From positions 1-64,000 of the forward strand of contig JACJZP010000008.1 of the NCBI GenBank assembly GCA_020635535.1: a stretch of DNA of 64,000 bases, given 5' to 3'. Position numbers and translations under genes: made by a program. The notes beneath the pieces are model-generated. The model made no database searches. It was given only the letters and a program-made list of their open reading frames with translations, and was not told the DNA's origin. Source of the DNA: Flavobacteriales bacterium. GTDB lineage: Bacteria > Bacteroidota > Bacteroidia > UBA10329. Positions 1 to 7,944 of the stretch are shown here, piece after piece (position 1 is the stretch's first letter; each line of letters opens with the position of its first letter).

Positions 1-2
1 AT

Positions 3-1535
3 CCGCTGAAACAGAAGATTGAAAAACGCCTCAACCTTCCCGAATATCGGACGGATGCCAAGCAGATCATGCTCAACAATAACTTGTTGCAGCGGTTGAC
101 CTTGGCCGCAGGATTATCACTCAACCACAAGCGCACATTGAATGAAGTGGAGAAAGTGATCTCGTCCAAAAGTGGTCTTAGAATCCATGAAACTACTTTC
201 ACGAAATTCGACCTGCTGCATCTGTGGTCAGGGTTGATCAAGTACCGCTACAATCATCTCGATATTGACTGGTCCGTGGCCGTCACCCGTAGCCGTGTTA
301 TCAACTATGAAATGCTGAAGGGGTTGGAGTACCTCATGGACGATGACAACTTGGATGATTGGCTCAGCATATCGGTCAATTCGGGCAAGGCATCATTCGG
401 CCACATTCCTTTATTGGATCTCAATATCGGTTCATATCAGGATGATATTCCCGCAACGCTCAATCTCAATGGCAGAGACATTCCGAACACGCAGATTCTT
501 GTGGCAGGTTCAACGGGATCAGGAAAATCCAATCTACTTGCTGTTTTAATGCGTGAGATACGCTCCATGACCGTTGACACGGCATATCCGGTTAACTTCC
601 TGTTTTTCGATTACAAAGGAGAGTTCTCCGACCCAGCGAACAGATCATGGTTCACGCATTTTGAGATAGATGATTCCGCCATCCTTGACCCGATAAAGGC
701 ACCTCTTCCGTTTTCTCCCTTCAAAGACTTTGTAGGTAAAACGCAGAACGAGATCAACCTTTATGCAACAGAGTTGGCCAACGCAATTGTAGCCATCGAC
801 AATGCCCGTATGAGTGCCAACATGAGCAACCGACTTTCAGAAGCGGTCATAGCGGCCTACAAGACCACAAGGAACAAGCCTATCTCATTCGATGTGATCC
901 TGAATGAATACATCAGACTGCAAGACGAAAAGGATAGGAACAAGGACGATAGCATCAAGTCGGTGCTCAAACAACTTATTCGGAACAACCTTTTTGCAAA
1001 AGAAGATTCAATTGACCTGATCAACAACAGCTTTGTAGTGAAGATGGATGGTTACCCGAAAGATGGACCATTGGCAAAGGCAATCGTCTATTTCATCATT
1101 TCTAAACTGAACACCATCTATGAATCACTACCCAAGCAAGCTGTTTCTGAAGAATGTGTGCAGATCAGGCACTTCACCATTATTGATGAGGCGCATTACA
1201 TGCTCGACTTTGACAACAAACCACTGAGAGACCTCATTGCAGTTGGCCGTAACAAGGGGCTAAGTATCATTCTCGCTACCCAGAATATGGATAGCTACAA
1301 ATCAAGATACTTCGACTTCTACGCTAATGCTCAGTACCCGTTGATCATGAAACAACAGTCCATTACCGATTCCATCATCAAAGACCTATTTGGTGTTTCA
1401 GGTAATGAGTTTCAAGAGATCAAGGAAGCCATCGCTGGGCTCTCGCTCGGAGAACTGATACTGAAAGACTCAACTGCAATTGCATTGGGGATGGGCAAAA
1501 AGTTCAAGAAGATCAAGGTCACTCGTTTTATCTGA
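3..1535 (+). CDS. HerA/FtsK-type P-loop ATPase, possible DndE-like N-terminus (5' partial)
   Basis: The frame is open to the window edge, so the start lies upstream; the first ATG inside the window (69) is probably internal. A Walker A motif (VAGSTGSGKSN) and a Walker B motif (HFTIIDEAHYM) are clear, and a later segment (LSIILATQN) fits the sensor strand of HerA/FtsK-type motor ATPases. The part before the ATPase core contains LLQRLTLAAGLSLN and, about 40 residues on, a hydrophobic helix ending IKYRYN. That layout resembles the small DNA-binding DndE protein of phosphorothioation systems, but this is only pattern similarity. The family role would be DNA translocation or sensing in a defence or modification system whose other genes lie to the left. 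The ATPase call is firm and the DndE link is not. Confidence 0.75.
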   Translation, partial: PLKQKIEKRLNLPEYRTDAKQIMLNNNLLQRLTLAAGLSLNHKRTLNEVEKVISSKSGLRIHETTFTKFDLLHLWSGLIKYRYNHLDIDWSVAVTRSRVINYEMLKGLEYLMDDDNLDDWLSISVNSGKASFGHIPLLDLNIGSYQDDIPATLNLNGRDIPNTQILVAGSTGSGKSNLLAVLMREIRSMTVDTAYPVNFLFFDYKGEFSDPANRSWFTHFEIDDSAILDPIKAPLPFSPFKDFVGKTQNEINLYATELANAIVAIDNARMSANMSNRLSEAVIAAYKTTRNKPISFDVILNEYIRLQDEKDRNKDDSIKSVLKQLIRNNLFAKEDSIDLINNSFVVKMDGYPKDGPLAKAIVYFIISKLNTIYESLPKQAVSEECVQIRHFTIIDEAHYMLDFDNKPLRDLIAVGRNKGLSIILATQNMDSYKSRYFDFYANAQYPLIMKQQSITDSIIKDLFGVSGNEFQEIKEAIAGLSLGELILKDSTAIALGMGKKFKKIKVTRFI

Positions 1536-1751
1536 TCAGGCGGCTCTCCCACCTGAACATACAAGTGCCATTGATCAGGTATTGAATCAGGTTTAGCCAG
1601 AAGTATTGCAGTTGCTCTTGTAGTTGCTTCTGTTACTGTTCGGCAACATTTTTGTACTATAGTCGTTGAAATGGTAAAGGAATAGGTGATGGAGATGCTA
1701 TTAGAGATAGTATTGAAAGAAATCATTTCCTTTGCACTATAGAAAGTAATT

Positions 1752-1910
1752 ATGGCTATCGCAATTAAGAGCATACCGACTTTAAAGAACGATCAAGCAG
1801 CGGCTTTTATAGCAAAAGCTGAACAAGCTGCTTCAAATCGTGGTACAGTAAAGTTTGCTAAGCAAGTGAAAGTCACGAACGCTATTTTGGAAAAGTCCAA
1901 GAAGCGTTAA
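1752..1910 (+). CDS. 52-aa putative antitoxin of a GNAT toxin pair
   Basis: A short ORF that starts MAIAIKSIPTLKN and ends with TAA 28 nt before the GNAT gene. It is rich in Ala and Lys and predicted mostly helical. Small DNA-binding proteins directly upstream of GNAT acetyltransferases are typical antitoxins of TacAT/AtaRT-type toxin-antitoxin modules, and position and size fit that role here. I see no clear ribbon-helix-helix signature, so the role is inferred from context. Confidence 0.6.
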   Translation: MAIAIKSIPTLKNDQAAAFIAKAEQAASNRGTVKFAKQVKVTNAILEKSKKR

Positions 1911-1938
1911 TCTCCTTAATCCTCCCTAAAAAGTCACT

Positions 1939-2547
1939 GTGAGTTTTCTTTACGAGAAGTGTACTTTCCGTGAACTCACAGAGGAAATCCTGAAAAATTG
2001 TCAGCCTTTCGATTGCGGCAATGATGACTTGAACGAGTTTTTTGCTGATGACGTTCTCGACTATCGAAATCAGCTAATGGGTAAGTCCTATTGCTTTGTT
2101 TGGGATGAAGACCCAAGTCAGATTGTTTGTGCTTTCACAGTAGCAAATGACAGTATTAAGGCTGATGACCTTCCCAACGCAAGGAAGAAAAAGCTACTTA
2201 AATCAATCCCACGGGAAAAGCACAGAAAAAGTTATCCCGCAGTCCTCATTGGTCGATTAGGTGTAAACAAGGATTTCAAGAAATTAGGGATAGGTCGTGA
2301 ACTAATGGACTTCGTTAAATCTTGGTTCATCGACCCGAATAATAAGACCGGATGTAGGTTTGTGGCTGTTGATGCATACAATGATGAAGGTCCATTGGCT
2401 TACTACTTGAAAAACGATTTCGTGTTCATGTTCAGCACCGAAGAACAAGAACGGGAATACACGGAGGTTCCAGAAGGTGAACCGCTCAAGACACGCCTCA
2501 TGTATTTCGACCTAATCGTTCTTTCATCCAACGGAGAAGGGGAATAA
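1939..2547 (+). CDS. GNAT-family N-acetyltransferase, probable toxin
   Basis: GTG start; 202 aa. The segment VLIGRLGVNKDFKKLGIGRE carries the beta4 strand and the R/Q-x-x-G-x-G/A acetyl-CoA loop of GNAT enzymes, followed by a helix and the beta5 strand FVAVDAYND. The N-terminal part (PFDCGNDDLNEFF) matches the start of TacT/AtaT-like toxins, which acetylate aminoacyl-tRNA. The gene lies 28 nt behind the 52-aa small ORF, so a two-gene toxin-antitoxin operon is likely. The tRNA target is inferred from the family and is not visible in the sequence. Confidence 0.8.
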   Translation: MSFLYEKCTFRELTEEILKNCQPFDCGNDDLNEFFADDVLDYRNQLMGKSYCFVWDEDPSQIVCAFTVANDSIKADDLPNARKKKLLKSIPREKHRKSYPAVLIGRLGVNKDFKKLGIGRELMDFVKSWFIDPNNKTGCRFVAVDAYNDEGPLAYYLKNDFVFMFSTEEQEREYTEVPEGEPLKTRLMYFDLIVLSSNGEGE

Positions 2548-3360
2548 CCCACCGCACAATCCTTGCCCTGCCTCATGCCCCTGAAGGGCAATCAGCAGGT
2601 CAAACACAGGTTATAAGGTGTTCGTTCCTCTTTCGTCTTTGTTCCACAGAACCATGCAAACAAGGGTGATACAAGCGCCCTACGGTTGCCCTTGTTTCCA
2701 CCGTTCCCGTCCATACTTTTTGCGCTCCAGTAGGTGCTCAAAGTAAGTCCGTCCACTTGGTCTGTTACACACGCCTCCTTCAGTCCTCACCCGCTGCTTT
2801 TTCATCCCCCCTGACCCCATTAAGGTGTTCCTTTTGGTCACCAAAAGATTGAACAGGGGGTCTGCCGCAGCTTATTGTTTGTGCTCGCCTGCGGGTCGCT
2901 CGGGCTAATAGGGCTGTCATAGTTTATTGCGTATCGCCATGTGACAAAAGCCATGCTCTCATTCCCTGACGTCCATTCAAGCACCACTTTTAGCACCGCA
3001 CACAAGCACTGTTCTGTTCAGCAAGTCATTGGCAAGCTACCTCCACTACCCGACCCGATTTGTCCAATACTTACTTCAATCACAGAGCTTGTTCTTCCCG
3101 ACCCAATAGGCAAAAACTTCGCCAGCCCTGCCGACATCGGTAGCTGTAAGCACCCCTCATAAAATCGGGCTACCGCTTCCAGCACCCTCGCTCCGCTCGC
3201 AGGCGGCTCGCATGAAACCTCAGTGCTAAACCGCAGTTGTAGCTTCTCCGTGCAGTTATCCGTCAGTTACGATACCTCTTTTGCTCAAGGCTGTTTAACC
3301 TGTGTATTAAAAGTCCAACGCTCAAGTTGATTGAATTATTTTTGGAAAAACATCAATCCA
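2548..3360. other. Intergenic region of about 0.8 kb without a convincing gene
   Basis: No ORF here has coding character; an open frame at 2941-3162 looks like chance. The only structure I see is a perfect inverted repeat, CTTTTGGT-C-ACCAAAAG, at 2831-2847. Base composition is locally richer in G and C than the flanking genes, with several CTCGC/GCGGG stretches, which fits remnant mobile-element DNA. Confidence 0.4.
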
Positions 3361-3858
3361 ATGCAAAACGAACAGATACTTAGCTTCACTACACCATACA
3401 TTCTACCTTACGGTAGAGGGTTGGTTTTCGTAGCAGCTTGGGAAGAAGACACCTACCTACATTGTGAACGGTTTGTGTTTTTTGAAGGGCCAGCTCATGG
3501 ATGGAAACACGGTGGGGCATTAACTAAAATGAGAAAAGCTGATTTCGCAGCATTCAATCAACTTTACTCAAACCAAGAGGTTCTGGAAGCATACATGGAT
3601 TGTGAAGGTCGTCAGCTTGCAGAAAGTGAACTCTACACCTTATTTCTGAAAGAGGCGAGTTATAAGGTTGAAAAAAAAGAAGGTCACGTAGCAGAAATTA
3701 CACTTAGCCCGTCAAATTATATCAGCGACCTGCTGTATATAAAATCCAAATACTCACCTGCTTTCAGCTGGCTACACGGCCACACCAAGTCTGATAAATT
3801 AGCAAAGGCGGCACAGCTGGTTCGTGCTATTCAGGTAAGACACGATATGCTGCAATAA
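3361..3858 (+). CDS. Hypothetical protein, 165 aa
   Basis: The ATG at 3361 is preferred over a TTG ten codons upstream, because Bacteroidota rarely use TTG and the upstream codons look untranslated. The protein is soluble, with no signal peptide or membrane segment, and aromatic-rich in its first half. I do not recognise the family. It stands alone between two gene-poor stretches and converges on the gene that ends at 4157. Confidence 0.6.
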   Translation: MQNEQILSFTTPYILPYGRGLVFVAAWEEDTYLHCERFVFFEGPAHGWKHGGALTKMRKADFAAFNQLYSNQEVLEAYMDCEGRQLAESELYTLFLKEASYKVEKKEGHVAEITLSPSNYISDLLYIKSKYSPAFSWLHGHTKSDKLAKAAQLVRAIQVRHDMLQ

Positions 3859-4106
3859 AAATTCGTCTTGGAGCAAGATAATCCCCTCCTACCGCACACA
3901 AGGTCAAGCCCTACGGGTTTGAATAGGAAAATCTCCACCCTTCGGGTAGTATTTTCATATCCAAAACCTTGCTCAATCCACGCTTAGGCTTTTTTGGTTG
4001 CTCAAGCCGTATTTTAAGCCAACCTCTAATTTTCTACTTCGGGTTTCTCCCCAATCTCTCCGCAGGATGTTTAAGGGATGATTGCACTAATTGTATAGAA
4101 ACAAGA

Positions 4107-4128
4107 AAGCCCCACTTTCGCAGGGCTT
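4107..4128 (-). terminator. Rho-independent terminator of the 4157-4960 gene
   Basis: Arms AAGCCC (4107-4112) and GGGCTT (4123-4128). Read on the minus strand, the stem is followed by a T-rich run (TTCTTGTTT). It lies about 30 nt behind the stop codon of the minus-strand gene. The rest of 3859-4156 holds nothing else I can identify. Confidence 0.7.
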
Positions 4129-4156
4129 CCTATCACCGAACAACTCAAATTGAACC

Positions 4157-4960
4157 TTAGAAGGTCAACTCAACTTTCATAGCATTGTCGGAAGAAAGCA
4201 GGTAATAACTACCGCTTACCTCCTGATAGAACTCAATTCCAACGCATTGTACAACGCTTACTTCTGGACCAAGAACTGGAGCACCTGGTAGTGTTGCGTT
4301 CAATGTAGTAGGCACTGGAATATCAATGTCAACCGGCAAGTAGTTTGAGTACTGAACCGCACTCAGACTATTGTTGATCGGGTCAACAGGTTCGTACTTG
4401 TTTGAAGTAGTGATGTACTTGTAGTTGGACACCACCACAATCGCATTGATCAACCGAAAGTGTGTTGCTCCAGTTGGAGAATGCACAAGGTCAATCGGAT
4501 TGAACGGGTCAACCGTGATGTCTGAACTTTCACGAGTTGGCGCAGTTGAAATCGTGTAACCTGCATTGAATACACTATCAAACGGAATGTTGCGGTCAAA
4601 GTTGAAACCTTCCAACTTGTACCCGTTGTTTGAAAGCTCAATAGGTCGTTGACCTCTTTGCCCCATACCCGCAAGGTTGATTTCTTTGAAAACCTTGGTC
4701 AATCTTCCAGCCAGTTGAGGGTCGCCCATAGTTCCAAGCAGCGAAGCCAAACCAACCCGCAACGCTTTTGCATTGGCTGCGCTTCCTCCAAACTCGCTCA
4801 TGTTTTCCCTCGTTCTCGCAAACTCTGGGGCTGTTTCAATCTGTTCTTTTGATGGGCCACCTGCCAACCTTGCAAAGTCGCCATCCAACCCTTTCATCTT
4901 AAAGTGGCTCACACCACCCATTGTACCACTGTACCTTAGTAATCCTACCTGCTTAGCCAT
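4157..4960 (-). CDS. Conserved Bacteroidota protein of unknown function, 267 aa
   Basis: The N-terminus (MAKQVGLLRYSGTMGGVSHF) and the following RTRENMSEFGG segment fit a family I know from many Bacteroidota genomes as MAKQ.G...GT.GG proteins with a RTREN motif. No function is known to me. There is no signal peptide. The C-terminal half is beta-rich, with many Ser, Thr, Pro and Val residues. It is transcribed alone, with its own terminator at 4107-4128. Confidence 0.7.
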   Translation of the reverse strand: MAKQVGLLRYSGTMGGVSHFKMKGLDGDFARLAGGPSKEQIETAPEFARTRENMSEFGGSAANAKALRVGLASLLGTMGDPQLAGRLTKVFKEINLAGMGQRGQRPIELSNNGYKLEGFNFDRNIPFDSVFNAGYTISTAPTRESSDITVDPFNPIDLVHSPTGATHFRLINAIVVVSNYKYITTSNKYEPVDPINNSLSAVQYSNYLPVDIDIPVPTTLNATLPGAPVLGPEVSVVQCVGIEFYQEVSGSYYLLSSDNAMKVELTF

Positions 4961-5080
4961 TTCCTGAATGTTTAGTTAATAATCGCTTTAAGCACAGATT
5001 GCACACCGACAACCTGCTAACAAAGATACGTATATTTGAACGTAAGTTGCTTATTTTCAATACATTACATTTGATTTGAA

Positions 5081-5551
5081 ATGATGAGGATTGACGGTAT
5101 TTATAGCGTTTTGAAAGTGGTTGATGGAGACGGAATGATTATTCGTCATAAATTTTCAGGTGATGTGATTGAAATTCGTTTGTACGGGATTGATGCCCCA
5201 GAGGTGAAACGCTGCAAAAAACTCAGGACAGACGAGAAAATCACTCGGTTGGCAGGTCAGTATCTCATCAAACTCGGCCACCAATCAAGACGTTTCTTGG
5301 CGGCTCTGGCTCCCATTGGCAGCACCATACACATTCGGCAGGAGAAAGTCTCTAAAATCGACTTCTATGGCCGTCATTTGGCTTACGCCTTTCTTCCTGA
5401 TGGTCGCTGTATCAACGAGTTGATGATCACTTCAGGATATGCCAAACCTTTGACCGAATACCCTTGCAATGAATTGGGTAAATACCGTACTTTGAATGCA
5501 GAAGCCAAACGGGTCGGAAACGGGCTTTACAACTTGGTTCCGAACTTCTAA
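5081..5551 (+). CDS. Thermonuclease-like (SNase-fold) nuclease
   Basis: 156 aa, the size of a single staphylococcal-nuclease domain. KVVDGDGMII, IRLYGIDAPEVKR and DFYGRHLAYAFL are the typical SNase strands and carry the equivalents of the Ca2+-binding Asp, the catalytic Glu of APE and the second Arg. The C-terminal NELMITSGYAKP and EAKRVGNGLY complete the fold. No signal peptide is obvious, so it may act in the cytoplasm. Family members hydrolyse DNA or RNA. The gene sits on the border of the probable attachment scar just downstream, and such nucleases are frequent cargo of integrative elements. Confidence 0.85.
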   Translation: MMRIDGIYSVLKVVDGDGMIIRHKFSGDVIEIRLYGIDAPEVKRCKKLRTDEKITRLAGQYLIKLGHQSRRFLAALAPIGSTIHIRQEKVSKIDFYGRHLAYAFLPDGRCINELMITSGYAKPLTEYPCNELGKYRTLNAEAKRVGNGLYNLVPNF

Positions 5552-5623
5552 AAAGGTGACCCATTAGGTGACCTCATTTTGAAGAAGCCCGTAACTTACT
5601 GAAAAAGAATGCTATACAATTCA

Positions 5624-5645
5624 GGTTCAACTCCCGTCCGGACCG
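5624..5645 (+). other. tRNA (or tmRNA) 3'-end remnant, probable attachment-site copy
   Basis: GGTTCAACTCCCG has the T-loop (TTCAACT) and the start of the 3' T-stem of a tRNA, followed by a strand (CCGGACC) that could be the 3' side of an acceptor stem. No matching 5' acceptor (GGTCCGG) is found upstream, so this is not a complete gene. A 3' tRNA fragment ahead of a terminator is the usual scar left by elements that integrate into tRNA genes. Confidence 0.4.
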
Positions 5646-5648
5646 CAG

Positions 5649-5676
5649 AAGCTCCTCAGAAATGTGGGGCTTTTTT
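5649..5676 (+). terminator. Rho-independent terminator behind the tRNA remnant
   Basis: Arms AAGCTCC (5649-5655) and GGGGCTT (5666-5672), with one G-U pair and a 10-nt loop, followed by a T run. It starts four bases after the tRNA-like fragment, as terminators often follow a genuine tRNA gene. Confidence 0.75.
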
Positions 5677-5786
5677 CGTTTTTAGCCCCGCAATTCAAGA
5701 CAAATATTCGTCCTTAATGGGCTGTTTTACAATTACTTGAAGTCAATCAACACTTCCTGACGTCATTCAAAACGACAACGAAAAGT

Positions 5787-5889
5787 GTGAGATGATTTGT
5801 GAGATGAAATCGTCATAGGATGTCATAGGAAGGCTGTAAACGTCAAAATGTTTCAAGGTTTGTTTCAAGGTTGGAGCGAATGTTTCAAG
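5787..5889. repeat. Cluster of three different short direct-repeat pairs
   Basis: GTGAGATGA occurs at 5787-5795 and 5799-5807 (period 12). GTCATAGGA occurs at 5812-5820 and 5822-5830 (period 10). TGTTTCAAGGTT is tandemly repeated at 5849-5860 and 5861-5872, with a partial third copy (TGTTTCAAG) at 5881-5889. Different short repeats packed into 100 bp resemble arm-type sites for a recombinase or a complex operator. Confidence 0.6.
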
Positions 5890-5929
5890 TTAGAAACGCT
5901 TCCTAACCACCTACCTCAACAGCCAATCC

Positions 5930-7024
5930 TTACGGTAAGCTATTTCCAAAATCCATTGATTGCACTCCCATCGTCTTTAGAATTCTTTCAATGTCAGCTA
6001 ATGGGGAGAAGAAGTATGGAAATGGCCTACCCACTACCATCTCTACCCGTTGAACTGCTGGGTTAATGGCGTAATCGTCTCCGATATTATATGAAAACGA
6101 TGCAGAACCAGAGGAAAATTGTAATAACTGCCATGAGAGTACATCCGTTGATTTGAACATTTCAGAAACAACAGAACAATAACCTTCTTCTTTGTTTTCA
6201 ACGACCGGTATCACCACATTGTAAAATTCACCCTCGGACTTGCCATTGTTCAAATCTATATGAGTCGATGAAAATTTGATACCTACAACCGTTTCGTGAT
6301 TTCTAATCCATTGAAGTAATAGCTGGGGCACGATATACTCGGGTTTGAAAAAATCATCAACATTTTGGACTTTAACCGAACACACAGCTATCAACGGCCA
6401 CATTAAAAAATCATATTGTTGTTCCAAAAAAGTTTGATTTTTTCTCCTTTCAGTTCCGTATCTGGAGGTTGTCAAATCCATAACCTTTAAGGCCCTCTGA
6501 TTCACAAATCTCATTGCCTGAATGTCATCCAGTTTTGGTCTCCTGAGTTCCTCCCAAGCGGTATAAATGCTATTGGAGAGGTATAGACTAGGGTAACCAG
6601 GAATACTAAATCTCTGTGTGGAAACTTTTCCCCGTTTGTCAAACGGAATATGAAATAATTGCTCTCTACCAAGTGAGTAATTGTTAGAAACAAGCCGGAT
6701 TCGATAATGATTACAATTTTCATCAATCTGCAAATTGTCCCAATAATCTTTCAAGCCACTCTTGGTAATGCCCTCTTGAATTGCCAAATATGCATCGAAC
6801 GGCTTCCCATCATAGTAATCATTGACGGACTTTTTGATTCCATCAATGATCAGTCCTAGACGCAGCAAAGATTTAGACTTTTGACCTCGTGGAAATCCAA
6901 CCTGCTTTGCCCGCTTCTCATAAGCCGACAAAGTTGAATCTACAAACGTCCTAAACCGCCCTTTAACTCCCTGTTCCAAGGGAAGGTGGAGATTTTCATT
7001 GGACAAAAACGTTTCAATGTCCAT
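5930..7024 (-). CDS. RES-domain protein, putative NAD+-consuming toxin
   Basis: The start at 7024 is chosen because the upstream gene stops one base before it; an earlier ATG (7078) would overlap that gene. The segment LFHIPFDKRGKVSTQRFSIP and the following PSLYLSNSIYTAWEEL match the RES fold, with the Arg, Tyr and Glu of the NAD-binding pocket. At 364 aa it is longer than classical RES toxins (about 150-230 aa); large Bacteroidota RES proteins carry an extra helical N-terminal region, seen here at about residues 1-110. Classical RES toxins degrade NAD+. The usual Xre-like antitoxin is absent; the neighbour is an unknown 190-aa protein. Confidence 0.7.
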   Translation of the reverse strand: MDIETFLSNENLHLPLEQGVKGRFRTFVDSTLSAYEKRAKQVGFPRGQKSKSLLRLGLIIDGIKKSVNDYYDGKPFDAYLAIQEGITKSGLKDYWDNLQIDENCNHYRIRLVSNNYSLGREQLFHIPFDKRGKVSTQRFSIPGYPSLYLSNSIYTAWEELRRPKLDDIQAMRFVNQRALKVMDLTTSRYGTERRKNQTFLEQQYDFLMWPLIAVCSVKVQNVDDFFKPEYIVPQLLLQWIRNHETVVGIKFSSTHIDLNNGKSEGEFYNVVIPVVENKEEGYCSVVSEMFKSTDVLSWQLLQFSSGSASFSYNIGDDYAINPAVQRVEMVVGRPFPYFFSPLADIERILKTMGVQSMDFGNSLP

Positions 7025-7025
7025 T

Positions 7026-7598
7026 TCACTTTCTTCGCTGGTAAGCACCACACTTCGCAACGCACGCAACCTCATCAATCTCCATTACGACAATCTCGTA
7101 CCCGTTGTAAGTAAACATGTCTCCCACTTCATGATTTCTCCTTCTATTCTCCAACATAAAACTTGCCGTTAAGAAGTCGCTATGAACCTGATAAACAAAC
7201 CCCTTCCAAACTTCGACCACAACAGACATCTCAGGTGAATTTTGCTTCAGTGTAAATCCAATATATCGAACATTTACATTTCGAAACCCAGGAAAAATTG
7301 TTGTCCCGTGCAGCCGTTGGTCATCCATCTCCCAATAGTTGTCATCTCGGAATATAATGTCATTTCTTGCCAACACGGCTTTGCTTGAATATGATTCGAA
7401 TCGACCATCAAACCAATGGCAAGTTATTTCGCTAGGTACCTCAACTCCCTTATCAAAACCTATATAAATGATGAGGTTTTGATCCAAGGTCTCATCGACA
7501 GGAATTAAGGTCATCAACTTTTCAACATCTTCCCTATTTCTTTCAAAACGGTCAGCGGGTCTTACAACTACTTCCTGCAATCCGCTCAGTAGGTCCAT
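7026..7598 (-). CDS. Unknown protein paired with the RES gene, 190 aa
   Basis: A soluble, beta-rich protein with no signal peptide and many Asp, Glu and Arg residues. It ends one base before the RES start, so the two are almost certainly co-translated. I do not recognise a domain. Position suggests an antitoxin or partner of the RES protein, but it does not have the HTH fold of the usual Xre partner. Confidence 0.6.
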   Translation of the reverse strand: MDLLSGLQEVVVRPADRFERNREDVEKLMTLIPVDETLDQNLIIYIGFDKGVEVPSEITCHWFDGRFESYSSKAVLARNDIIFRDDNYWEMDDQRLHGTTIFPGFRNVNVRYIGFTLKQNSPEMSVVVEVWKGFVYQVHSDFLTASFMLENRRRNHEVGDMFTYNGYEIVVMEIDEVACVAKCGAYQRRK

Positions 7599-7686
7599 TT
7601 CTCAAGTTTGTTCATCATTCGATGTAATCTCTACGCTAATGAGTTATAACAGAATAACCAAGAAGGTTGTACAGATAATCTCCAAT

Positions 7687-7944
7687 CTAAAAATTTACGG
7701 TAAAGGCATCTTCAAAAGCAATATTTAGCGTTTTGTCATCACCGTCAAACCTCAACCTAGATAATTTTAGCCCATACGGCCCCACATCTCTACGTCTTAT
7801 AGTTTCTGAATACAGTCGATTAAGCAAATCATCATCCAACTTTGGTAGCTCAATCTTAACAAGATCGTGTGAACCGGTTTTCGTTTGAGCCAGTATTTGA
7901 TTCTCTATTTCTTCTCGTGTCATTTTAACCTCTTGATTACTCAT
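7687..7944 (-). CDS. Unknown small protein in the qat operon, 85 aa
   Basis: The ATG overlaps the qatD stop by four bases, which ties it translationally to the qat operon. It is charged, helical in its first half and has no recognisable motif. It is not one of the four named Qat components. It could be an accessory subunit, a regulator or an immunity-type protein. Confidence 0.6.
   Translation of the reverse strand: MSNQEVKMTREEIENQILAQTKTGSHDLVKIELPKLDDDLLNRLYSETIRRRDVGPYGLKLSRLRFDGDDKTLNIAFEDAFTVNF

Noticed and set aside
2941..3162. 73-codon open frame in the gene-free region
   Set aside because: Low-complexity Pro/Ser/Thr composition and no start or promoter context; likely chance.
5560..5648. 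Complete tRNA gene
   Set aside because: Only the T-loop and a 3' acceptor-like strand fit; there is no matching 5' acceptor, D-arm or anticodon arm.
7026..7078. Possible frameshift or overlap between the 190-aa gene and the RES gene
   Set aside because: An internal ATG at 7024, one base after the upstream stop, gives a normal gene pair, so no frameshift is needed.
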